DNA of 5,470 nucleotides from NCBI GenBank assembly GCA_023436145.1, contig JAEZKP010000052.1, positions 1 to 5,470 on the forward strand. The letters run 5' to 3'. Shown piece by piece: positions 1 to 5,470 of the stretch (position 1 is its first letter; each line of letters begins with the position of its first letter). The position numbers and the translations under genes were made by a program. This DNA is from Fibrobacterota bacterium (GTDB lineage Bacteria > Fibrobacterota > Chitinivibrionia > Chitinivibrionales > Chitinispirillaceae). The notes below the pieces were generated by a model. That model made no database searches. It saw only the letters and a program-made list of their open reading frames with translations, and was not told where the DNA came from.

Positions 1-1668
1 GCCAATTTTTGGACCATAGGAATAGGTCTCCTGCATACCCACATAAATAACTGGAAGGACAATATCTGAAACATAATTCAGATACGCATATCCTTCACCA
101 TATTCACCAGTACTATCGTTTAAGAAAACATCGAGTTTTTCTGTAAATGTTTGCAGGTAACCTCTGTTCTGACCAAGCATCATGTCATAAAGAGCAGCAA
201 CTGCATAATATCTTATAACAATATTGTTGTTATTAAACTCCGGGGCAACAAACTCGATCAGCGCTTTGAGTTCATCCAGAAGAAGATTATGAAAATTGAA
301 ATAACGACTGAAGAAATCATTATCAATATAAGAGCATAAACCAGCGTACAGTAAATAGTCAGTATACCATAATACTAAATGCGAAAAAGAGGATGGGTTT
401 AATCCGGCTACATCTTTTGAACCAACTACACTGTTTAAATATGCTGACAAGTTTAGCATTGCCTGATCATCAGGCTCATTTTTTTGCAACAAGTTTACAC
501 CTTTCAAATCTGCTAAGACTTCCAGTAAACCGGAGATATTGGAAAAAACCCCAAAATAGTCATCCAGCGCAGGGCCTACTGGCGGAATTATCCGTAAGGG
601 ATTGCCGCTAGTGTCTAAAGTAGGAAATGTGTAATTAGTATCAATCTTGTGAACCAACCGGTTTGCCAAAAAAACTTTAGCATTCTGGGCACTCGCATGA
701 ACTATGCTCTTTTCGCTTGTTCCCACATGTATGGTATCACCAACAGAATACATATAATAAGGATCTTTTAAAGGATGATAAACAATAGAAGTGTCAGAGA
801 AAACAACAGATGTATCAATTGCATTCAAAGAATCATATAACGTTTTAACATGAATTGAATCAAACCCGTTATCTACTTCATCTTCATCTTTATGTAATAT
901 TTTCAAACTGAAAATATCTGTGCCACGATTTGTATTATCAAACCTACTAAAAAATTCATATCTTTTAATATCTTCCAGCAAATCGGTGAAAAAAGAATCA
1001 GTAGTTGTGCTTGTAACCAGATCTTCGGCTTTTACATTACCCAGTGTAGCAATACTACTGTTAGTATGATGGTCATTATGAAATGTGATGGAAAGTTCCT
1101 GAGAAAAAAGCACCTTTACTTGCCCTTTAGTAATACCATATATTTTAAATTTCGATACAACTGGAGCAGTTACAATGTTTGTATCCATTTTGAAAGAAAA
1201 ACCGGAATTTAAATTGTAAGCCACAAAACCATCTATTGTATCAGAAGTGCTGCTTAAAACAAGACCATTTGCGGCAAGTGAAGATATGTTTGTACAGCAC
1301 ATAAAAATGCCACCATCATATCCCATAGTAGCTGCATCAAGGAAAACACTTGAGGTGACAACCTGACCGGGAATGACAGAAGAAGCTGTTGTTACTGTAG
1401 CAGCTTTGATATCACCAGTATCCACCGATATAATATCAAAGTTTTTGAATTTCAGGAAATGATCCCATGAAAGAATCGATTTAATTTCAGATCCGGTCTG
1501 AAGGTAAAGACGCATTCTGGTGCCGTTTACACCGAAATCATTTTCAATATTCATTTCAGGAACCGGCTTAGGATATTTCTCCGGAACCTTGCACCCAACT
1601 AAAACCCAAAAGACTGTGGACAGTAAGATTAAATTACAACGATTGAGATATTTTAATAGTAATTTCAT
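1..1668 (-). CDS. Partial outer-surface lipoprotein with possible heparinase II/III-like (alpha/alpha-toroid) C-terminal region
   Basis: This reading frame is open from an ATG at 1668 to the left edge, giving 556 residues without a stop; the C-terminus lies outside the window. The N-terminus is a lipoprotein signal: MKLLLK, a hydrophobic stretch at residues 12-24, then the lipobox LVGC with the lipidated Cys at 26. Residues 30-370 look beta-rich and Thr/Ser/Asp-rich and match no family I recognise. From about residue 371 the sequence becomes helical (LLEVLADLKG, LVLWYTDYLLYAG, VIRYYAVAALYDMMLG) and reaches GEYGEGYAYLNY at 521-532. This resembles the D-G-x-x-x-EG-x-x-Y-x-x-Y signature I know from heparinase II/III-type lyases and related alpha/alpha-toroid enzymes. 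Catalytic residues of such a lyase would lie further on, so activity cannot be judged. The start is supported by AAGGG seven bases upstream and by the signal sequence. It follows the beta-helix gene by 20 nt, implying one operon. The lipoprotein assignment is firm; the lyase-like fold is a tentative inference. Confidence 0.9.
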   Translation of the reverse strand, partial: MKLLLKYLNRCNLILLSTVFWVLVGCKVPEKYPKPVPEMNIENDFGVNGTRMRLYLQTGSEIKSILSWDHFLKFKNFDIISVDTGDIKAATVTTASSVIPGQVVTSSVFLDAATMGYDGGIFMCCTNISSLAANGLVLSSTSDTIDGFVAYNLNSGFSFKMDTNIVTAPVVSKFKIYGITKGQVKVLFSQELSITFHNDHHTNSSIATLGNVKAEDLVTSTTTDSFFTDLLEDIKRYEFFSRFDNTNRGTDIFSLKILHKDEDEVDNGFDSIHVKTLYDSLNAIDTSVVFSDTSIVYHPLKDPYYMYSVGDTIHVGTSEKSIVHASAQNAKVFLANRLVHKIDTNYTFPTLDTSGNPLRIIPPVGPALDDYFGVFSNISGLLEVLADLKGVNLLQKNEPDDQAMLNLSAYLNSVVGSKDVAGLNPSSFSHLVLWYTDYLLYAGLCSYIDNDFFSRYFNFHNLLLDELKALIEFVAPEFNNNNIVIRYYAVAALYDMMLGQNRGYLQTFTEKLDVFLNDSTGEYGEGYAYLNYVSDIVLPVIYVGMQETYSYGPKIG

Positions 1669-1675
1669 GATTTTT

Positions 1676-1681
1676 CCCTTT
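1676..1681 (-). promoter_or_regulatory. Ribosome binding site of the lipoprotein gene
   Basis: On the minus strand AAAGGG stands seven bases before the ATG at 1668, inside the 20-nt gap after the upstream stop codon (1691-1689). No terminator hairpin fits in this gap, so the gene is probably translated from a transcript shared with the upstream gene. Confidence 0.75.
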
Positions 1682-1688
1682 ATATCTA

Positions 1689-4600
1689 TTACCGATAATC
1701 TTTAGTATAGGCTGTGATTACAAATGATTTAACGCTGTCTGCATTACCAAATGTAAAATACAATTCGTCAGCTGATTTTATTTCACTCAAAATAGAAACA
1801 TCATCTGCATGTTGGAGAAACATAATAGGATATCTGGAATAGAAAACAAGTTTACCAGAAATCATTTCACCAGCAGCTCTTTGCATGGTTATTTTCTTTG
1901 AAAAAACATCATTATTGGAAAAATCTTTTGAGTAAAGGGTAACAGGACCGCTCGTAATATCTCTGGTATGTTTGTTGTTATCAACAAGAAGTCTTGCATA
2001 TAAAACATTTAAAGAGTTTCTGGCAAGTATATAACCCCATTCACTGTCAAAAAGTTGATAAGCCTTAATGGTAGCTGGTATGGTAAATTCGTTGCTTTCA
2101 TTAAAATATCCGAAAACTGCTTCAGAATTTTGGAAATCAGCAGATTGAGGAATGAAAGCGTATGCACCTAAATCGCTTTTTCCGCTATCATTAACGATTC
2201 TATAGGTCAGGATGATATCGAGCTCCGGAAAACTATCGCTGGATACACCTATTACGGGTGATGTTGGCAACAGTTTCAAACCATCGTCTGAAGTACCCCA
2301 AGTAGTATCATCTCCTGAAGCATTATCCGCATCTACAAATAGAGGATTTGTGTTAATGTTTCCGGTTCCGGTAAAGCTATTCTTTATACATGAATAGCTG
2401 ACATCAAATCCTGTCCCTGATAATTCAGTAACAGTTGTGTCAGGAATCTCATCCCATAGAATTGAATTGGTAATGGTTGAAGTGGAGTTAACATTTTTAA
2501 TGGCTGCACAGTTGCCAGCACTGGAGTTTTTAACGAAAGAGCAGTTGGTAATATCTAAGGTTGAATTATTGCAATATATAGCACCTGCAGCGGATTTTGC
2601 TGCGTTTTCATAAAAAACAGTATTTACTGTTTTAACATTTGATTTTTCAAGAAAAATTGCACCACCACTGACAATAGTTGTGTCAGTGAGTTTTGTAGTA
2701 TTTTTAGAGAAAACGCAACCATCTATTTCCAGACAGTTGCCTTCAACATACAGCCCTGCACCATTCCCATTTGAAGTGTAGTTACCTTCGAAAAGGCAAT
2801 GATTAAATATCACCGGTGCATTCATACTAAAGATACCGGCTCCGCTTTGAAGCGAATAATTGTTTTTGATAACGCAAAAATCAAGTGTTAATGAATTAAC
2901 CATGTTTGTTGTGTCACAGATAGCAGGAAGTTGAGTACTGCTTATATGTATGATGCCTGCACCCTTACTGTTGTCCCCAGTTCCATTAGCTACACCGCCT
3001 TTAACAGATAAACCAAAAAGATGAATGCCTTTGGTATTGCCCTGATTAATCGTAATTACATGATAAACATTATCAGAAATAAAAATTGAAGATGTATCCA
3101 AAGGAGGCCAGAAACTTAAGCTGTCATCATTTCCTGCAAGATCACCGGACAGAACAGTATTATATGTAGAACCCTGCGGATCGTCTTCTGTTTCAGTACC
3201 ATCATAACTTCCCTTAATTTCGATACCAGGTGGAATTAAAAATGTTGCCGAGCGAGGATCTGAAGGTACTGTTCGTTTTGTTGGCTTATAAACACCTTCA
3301 GCAACCCAGATTTCTTTTCCGGCAACTGAAGCTGCATCTATTGCCTGTTGCAGATTTTTAAAAGCAGTATTCCATGAGTTTCCATCTTCATAACCTTGGG
3401 GACAAGGAGAATCATCATTGACATAAATCATATATGCAGTAGATTTGGAGATACTAAGTTTGTATTCAGTAGCACCACATGATGCTGGAGACTCCAGTAG
3501 AATTGAGATATTGTTTTCAGAAGAATTAAGATTCACAGGATTATCAGGATTAAGACTATTTACAGTAACCGTGTTGCCGGAAGAAGTGAATGGTTTTATG
3601 AAAATGGTGGCTGTTGCATCCGGAACTATGGCTGTGTAATTAAAAACAAGCGGATTAAATGATGGTGCCATCGCCCATTCTGAATGCCAGAGATCGATTA
3701 AAACCGGAGGTTTACAAACAAAAGCTTCGGGCTCTACAATAACACGTTTACCATAGAGTGCCCCGTATAAATCTGTTCTGGAATAGACATGGATCTCTGC
3801 AGATGGAGCAGTATATAAACCATAAATAACTGACTCTGTACCTGTCGATAACAGGCTTGTTTGAGTACTGTAGATTCTAAACGAGAATGGCGAGACAGTG
3901 CCGGATTCAAAACTGATAGTATCTCTGTCTGCATAACGAAGCTGTTCACTTACATTAAATTCGATATCCTGTCCTTGCGTAATTTTCAGGATAATCTTAA
4001 CATCCGGTTCAACGATAAAAGTTTTAAAGGTGTATTTACCAGGATTTATACTAACAACAGATCTTGAAAATGCATGGAAATCCTGATAGTTGCCAGGATA
4101 AAGTTCATATGTAGCATTATTATTAACTGTTATATTGGTAGTGCCATAAGTGACTGTTTTTGCAGTAAGTTGCGGAAATTTTATCTGAGCGTGTGCTCGT
4201 TCAGTTCCTGAAATTACAACGCCATTCTGCTTAATAATGAATTCACTTGCAATTGCATCACCTTTTACTGTGTCTCTTTCTCTGAGAAACAGATTTCCAC
4301 CGGAGTAAATTCCACCACCGACAACAGCATCACAACCGGATTCGGTGTAGACGGCTGATCCTACATTACCACCAGATATATGTGCTCTGTCTCTGATATC
4401 TGTGAATTGACTTGAATAAACTGTGAAATTTGCCAGTACAGAATTATCTACAGGCGGAGGTAATGGAGGATTTTGCGGATCCGGCAACCCATTGCCATAA
4501 ATTTGGGTGTCATTTGACAGGAAAACAGAAATGTTACCGTTTAAAGTCATACTTGTACTCATATTACATGAACGATCATTTGTTTTATCAATATTACTCC

Positions 4601-4970
4601 AGTCGCTATACCTGATACCGATACAGTTGCCTTCTGTGGAAGGGATAATCTGACCTGGTTGAAGCGTTTTACCTGCAAAGTCGTATTTGACACAATATTC
4701 ATTGCCAATCCCTGTCATACTGACTGAGGAACTTGGGGTATGATAGTCCTCCAGTACCGGAGTCTTACCGGTTTCCTTTGTAAAATAGTAGTAACAATAA
4801 AAGTTGGATATCGGCTCAGTTCCGATGTTTTCAATATAAAGCCGAGGTTTTGAGATGTTGTTTTCGTACAGAGCTTCATCTCTTGAAAAGACTCTTACTG
4901 ATATACCAGAAAAAGAGTTTTGTGCAAAAAGCAGAAGGGTTAATAGCACCAGTAAAATCCTGGGATACAT
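1689..4970 (-). CDS. Large secreted multidomain protein: CBM3-like, bactofilin-like, cadherin-like and parallel beta-helix (choice-of-anchor Q type) modules
   Basis: This is a 1093-residue secreted, probably polysaccharide-binding or adhesive surface protein. Residues 1-21 are a Sec signal peptide (MYPRILLVLLTLLLFA, cleavage probably after NSFS). Residues 22-164 form a CBM3-like beta-sandwich: PRLYIENIGTEPISNFY, YYYF, TPVLEDYHTP, and GIRYSDWSN with R120, D123 and W124. A proline-rich linker (162-176) follows. Residues 178-420 are bactofilin-like: turns such as DRAHISGGNVGS and GGGIYSGGNLFL, a YPGNYQDF / NPGKYTF pair, and YGLYTAPSAEIHV. Residues 424-510 fit a cadherin-like beta-sandwich (MAPSFNPLVFNYTAIVP). 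Residues 513-940 are a parallel beta-helix opening with YVNDDS and WNTAFKNLQQAIDAA, with repeats such as GAGIFSMNAPVIFNHCLFEGN, and closing with NPLFVDADN, WGTSDDGLKLLPTSPVIG and DLGAYAF, as in choice-of-anchor Q proteins. Residues 944-1093 are unrecognised. I chose the start at 4970 over an in-frame TTG at 5012 because GGAG sits five bases upstream and the signal peptide then begins correctly. No catalytic site is evident, so a lyase role is possible but unproven. Confidence 0.95.
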   Translation of the reverse strand: MYPRILLVLLTLLLFAQNSFSGISVRVFSRDEALYENNISKPRLYIENIGTEPISNFYCYYYFTKETGKTPVLEDYHTPSSSVSMTGIGNEYCVKYDFAGKTLQPGQIIPSTEGNCIGIRYSDWSNIDKTNDRSCNMSTSMTLNGNISVFLSNDTQIYGNGLPDPQNPPLPPPVDNSVLANFTVYSSQFTDIRDRAHISGGNVGSAVYTESGCDAVVGGGIYSGGNLFLRERDTVKGDAIASEFIIKQNGVVISGTERAHAQIKFPQLTAKTVTYGTTNITVNNNATYELYPGNYQDFHAFSRSVVSINPGKYTFKTFIVEPDVKIILKITQGQDIEFNVSEQLRYADRDTISFESGTVSPFSFRIYSTQTSLLSTGTESVIYGLYTAPSAEIHVYSRTDLYGALYGKRVIVEPEAFVCKPPVLIDLWHSEWAMAPSFNPLVFNYTAIVPDATATIFIKPFTSSGNTVTVNSLNPDNPVNLNSSENNISILLESPASCGATEYKLSISKSTAYMIYVNDDSPCPQGYEDGNSWNTAFKNLQQAIDAASVAGKEIWVAEGVYKPTKRTVPSDPRSATFLIPPGIEIKGSYDGTETEDDPQGSTYNTVLSGDLAGNDDSLSFWPPLDTSSIFISDNVYHVITINQGNTKGIHLFGLSVKGGVANGTGDNSKGAGIIHISSTQLPAICDTTNMVNSLTLDFCVIKNNYSLQSGAGIFSMNAPVIFNHCLFEGNYTSNGNGAGLYVEGNCLEIDGCVFSKNTTKLTDTTIVSGGAIFLEKSNVKTVNTVFYENAAKSAAGAIYCNNSTLDITNCSFVKNSSAGNCAAIKNVNSTSTITNSILWDEIPDTTVTELSGTGFDVSYSCIKNSFTGTGNINTNPLFVDADNASGDDTTWGTSDDGLKLLPTSPVIGVSSDSFPELDIILTYRIVNDSGKSDLGAYAFIPQSADFQNSEAVFGYFNESNEFTIPATIKAYQLFDSEWGYILARNSLNVLYARLLVDNNKHTRDITSGPVTLYSKDFSNNDVFSKKITMQRAAGEMISGKLVFYSRYPIMFLQHADDVSILSEIKSADELYFTFGNADSVKSFVITAYTKDYR

Positions 4971-4975
4971 ATGAA

Positions 4976-4979
4976 CTCC
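4976..4979 (-). promoter_or_regulatory. Ribosome binding site deciding the start of the large secreted protein
   Basis: GGAG on the minus strand lies five bases before the ATG at 4970. The alternative in-frame TTG at 5012 has no purine-rich site before it and would put 14 extra residues ahead of a normal signal peptide. This site therefore favours the 4970 start. Confidence 0.7.
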
Positions 4980-5031
4980 ATAGGAAAAAATGTTTATTAA
5001 AAAGATTAACAATACTCAATTAAACTTAATA

Positions 5032-5061
5032 ACAATACTAAAACAAAAAGGGTGTTGACAA
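5032..5061 (-). promoter_or_regulatory. Probable sigma-70 type promoter of the operon
   Basis: Read on the minus strand, TTGTCA (5061-5056) serves as a -35 box with one mismatch to TTGACA. TATTGT (5037-5032) serves as a -10 box with two mismatches to TATAAT. The spacer is 18 bases. Transcription would begin near 5025 and leave a leader of about 55 nt before the ATG at 4970. A second TTGTCAA copy lies ten bases further upstream (5071-5065). The match is moderate and this DNA is very AT-rich, so chance similarity is possible. Confidence 0.4.
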
Positions 5062-5071
5062 AATTTGACAA
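5055..5071. repeat. Tandem TTGACAA repeats, 10-bp period, in the promoter region
   Basis: On the plus strand TTGACA occurs at 5055-5060 and again at 5065-5070, exactly one 10-bp step apart, each followed by an A. On the minus strand the same bases read TTGTCAA twice. One copy overlaps the putative operon -35 box. The 10-bp spacing would place the repeats on the same DNA face, as for a regulator binding site. On the plus strand the first copy with TACAAT at 5080-5085 would form a promoter with a long 19-base spacer, pointing away from the operon. Confidence 0.45.
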
Positions 5072-5217
5072 TATCCACTTACAATAAAGAACAAAATAGA
5101 TAAATGACAGCAGAAAGAAAATAGATATTTTATTCGATTTAATTTTGTTAAAGAGAGATGACTGTTTTTATAAAGAATATAAAAGAATGTAATTTATAAA
5201 GGGATAAGTGGAAAAAG

Positions 5218-5233
5218 ATTTTTGTACAAAAAT
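5218..5233. repeat. Perfect 16-bp palindrome (possible operator)
   Basis: ATTTTTGTACAAAAAT is fully self-complementary with its centre at 5225/5226. It lies about 190 bp upstream of the probable transcription start of the operon. Such loop-less dyads suit a homodimeric regulator. AT-rich DNA also makes A/T palindromes fairly common, so a regulatory role is only a suggestion. Confidence 0.4.
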
Positions 5234-5413
5234 TATAAATGATAGCTTACCATCATTAAAGAATATAATATTGCACGACCAATAGATTTAAAAACAATAT
5301 AGAGCCAACAAAAACATCCTTACTTCCTGGATTATGGTTCTTGATCCTGATTAAATATTTCCCCCCAGGGCCCGCTCTTGGTCCGATTGCAAGCTGGGAC
5401 GTGCGATAGAGGG

Positions 5414-5433
5414 CCCCGAAAATTTTTTTGGGG
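5414..5433. repeat. Imperfect inverted repeat CCCCgAAAA/TTTTGGGG
   Basis: The arms CCCC-AAAA and TTTT-GGGG pair around a three-T loop with one bulged G (5418). The stem directly follows the second AGGGCCC copy and directly precedes the 5437-5456 hairpin. Its role is unknown. It is part of the GC-rich hairpin cluster. Confidence 0.5.
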
Positions 5434-5436
5434 GTA

Positions 5437-5456
5437 CCATTATGTCCGCATAATGG
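5437..5456. repeat. Perfect inverted repeat, 8-bp arms, 4-base loop
   Basis: CCATTATG and CATAATGG flank the loop TCCG; on the minus strand the core reads TTATGCGGACATAAT. The arms are perfect. From memory, TTATGCGGA-type repeats accompany some tyrosine-recombinase/IS91-type transposase cassettes, but I could not verify this here. It could be a recombinase or transposase recognition site, or a protein-binding dyad. Confidence 0.6.
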
Positions 5457-5470
5457 GGGAGCCAAAACAA

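Larger units (their letters stand above)
5013..5360. other. AT-rich intergenic region upstream of the operon
   Basis: This stretch contains no credible gene on either strand. It holds the putative operon promoter at its left end, the paired TTGACA/TGTCAA repeats at 5055-5071 and a perfect palindrome at 5218-5233. It also has a weak inverted repeat, AATGAT/ATCATT (5238-5243 and 5252-5257, 8-base loop). The rest is A/T-rich sequence without recognisable structure. It is flanked on the right by an abruptly GC-rich segment beginning at 5361. Confidence 0.6.
5361..5470. mobile_element. GC-rich hairpin cluster, possible end of a mobile element (cut by the right edge)
   Basis: Composition changes abruptly at a run of six C at 5361: 58 of the next 100 bases are G or C, against strongly AT-rich DNA before it. 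The segment is packed with dyads: AGGGCCC at 5367-5373 and 5410-5416, an imperfect hairpin at 5414-5433, and a perfect 8-bp-arm hairpin at 5437-5456. No T-run follows any stem on either strand, so ordinary rho-independent terminators are unlikely. Structured, compositionally foreign DNA of this kind is typical of the terminal regions of transposons or recombinase-associated cassettes. No transposase is visible because the window ends, so the call is tentative. Confidence 0.3.

Noticed and set aside
151..611. Short plus-strand open frames at the left end (62 and 72 residues)
   Set aside because: They lie antisense to the well-supported lipoprotein frame, have no ribosome binding site or domain, and look like shadows of it.
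3734..3949. 71-residue minus-strand frame inside the large gene
   Set aside because: It is in another frame of the long coding sequence, with no independent start signal or family resemblance.
4971..5012. Upstream TTG start giving a 1107-residue product
   Set aside because: There is no Shine-Dalgarno sequence before 5012, and the ATG at 4970 has GGAG at good spacing and begins a normal signal peptide.
5401..5420. Group II intron 5' end (GTGCG at 5401)
   Set aside because: Only the short GTGCG matches. No domain V or reverse transcriptase can be seen and the preceding bases are not a typical insertion context.
5414..5456. Rho-independent terminators
   Set aside because: The stems at 5414-5433 and 5437-5456 are not followed by a T-run in either direction.
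5256..5465. Minus-strand open frame of 69 residues that could continue past the right edge
   Set aside because: It spans the GC-rich hairpin cluster and then AT-rich DNA, its first codon would be a TTG, and the translation shows no recognisable domain. It may be a chance frame, although a true C-terminal fragment cannot be fully excluded without the sequence beyond 5470.

Overview
The window reads as bacterial, AT-rich DNA carrying a two-gene, minus-strand operon for cell-surface or secreted proteins. The large protein has a CBM3-like module of the kind I associate, from memory, with Fibrobacterota/Chitinivibrionia-type secreted proteins (aromatic-rich YYYF, TPVLEDYYTP-like and GIRY-DW motifs). 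Together with the canonical Gram-negative lipobox and signal peptides, this makes a polysaccharide-associated, diderm bacterium of that broad kind the best guess. It is an inference only, because there is no phylogenetic marker in the window.

Layout, in the direction of transcription (right to left): (a) 5361-5470 is a GC-rich patch (58 of the 100 bases at 5361-5460 are G or C) with several stacked inverted repeats, sharply unlike the AT-rich rest. It may be the edge of a mobile element continuing beyond the right end. (b) 5013-5360 is non-coding and very AT-rich. It holds the probable operon promoter, tandem TTGACA/TGTCAA repeats and a perfect 16-bp palindrome. (c) 4970-1689 encodes a 1093-residue secreted multidomain protein: signal peptide, CBM3-like domain, proline-rich linker, bactofilin-like repeat region, cadherin-like beta-sandwich, right-handed parallel beta-helix with a choice-of-anchor-Q type ending, and an unrecognised C-terminal module. 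(d) After only 20 nt, 1668-1 encodes a lipoprotein whose first 556 residues are in the window. Its C-terminal part becomes helical and carries a motif like that of heparinase II/III-type alpha/alpha-toroid polysaccharide lyases; the gene runs off the left edge.

The two genes are tightly spaced with good ribosome binding sites and no terminator between them, so they are probably co-transcribed. A plausible joint role is binding, and perhaps processing, of an extracellular polysaccharide: the big protein as a multi-module binding or adhesion factor, the lipoprotein as a membrane-anchored partner. No catalytic residues can be confirmed in either from this window. I see no RNA genes, CRISPR arrays or complete insertion sequences.
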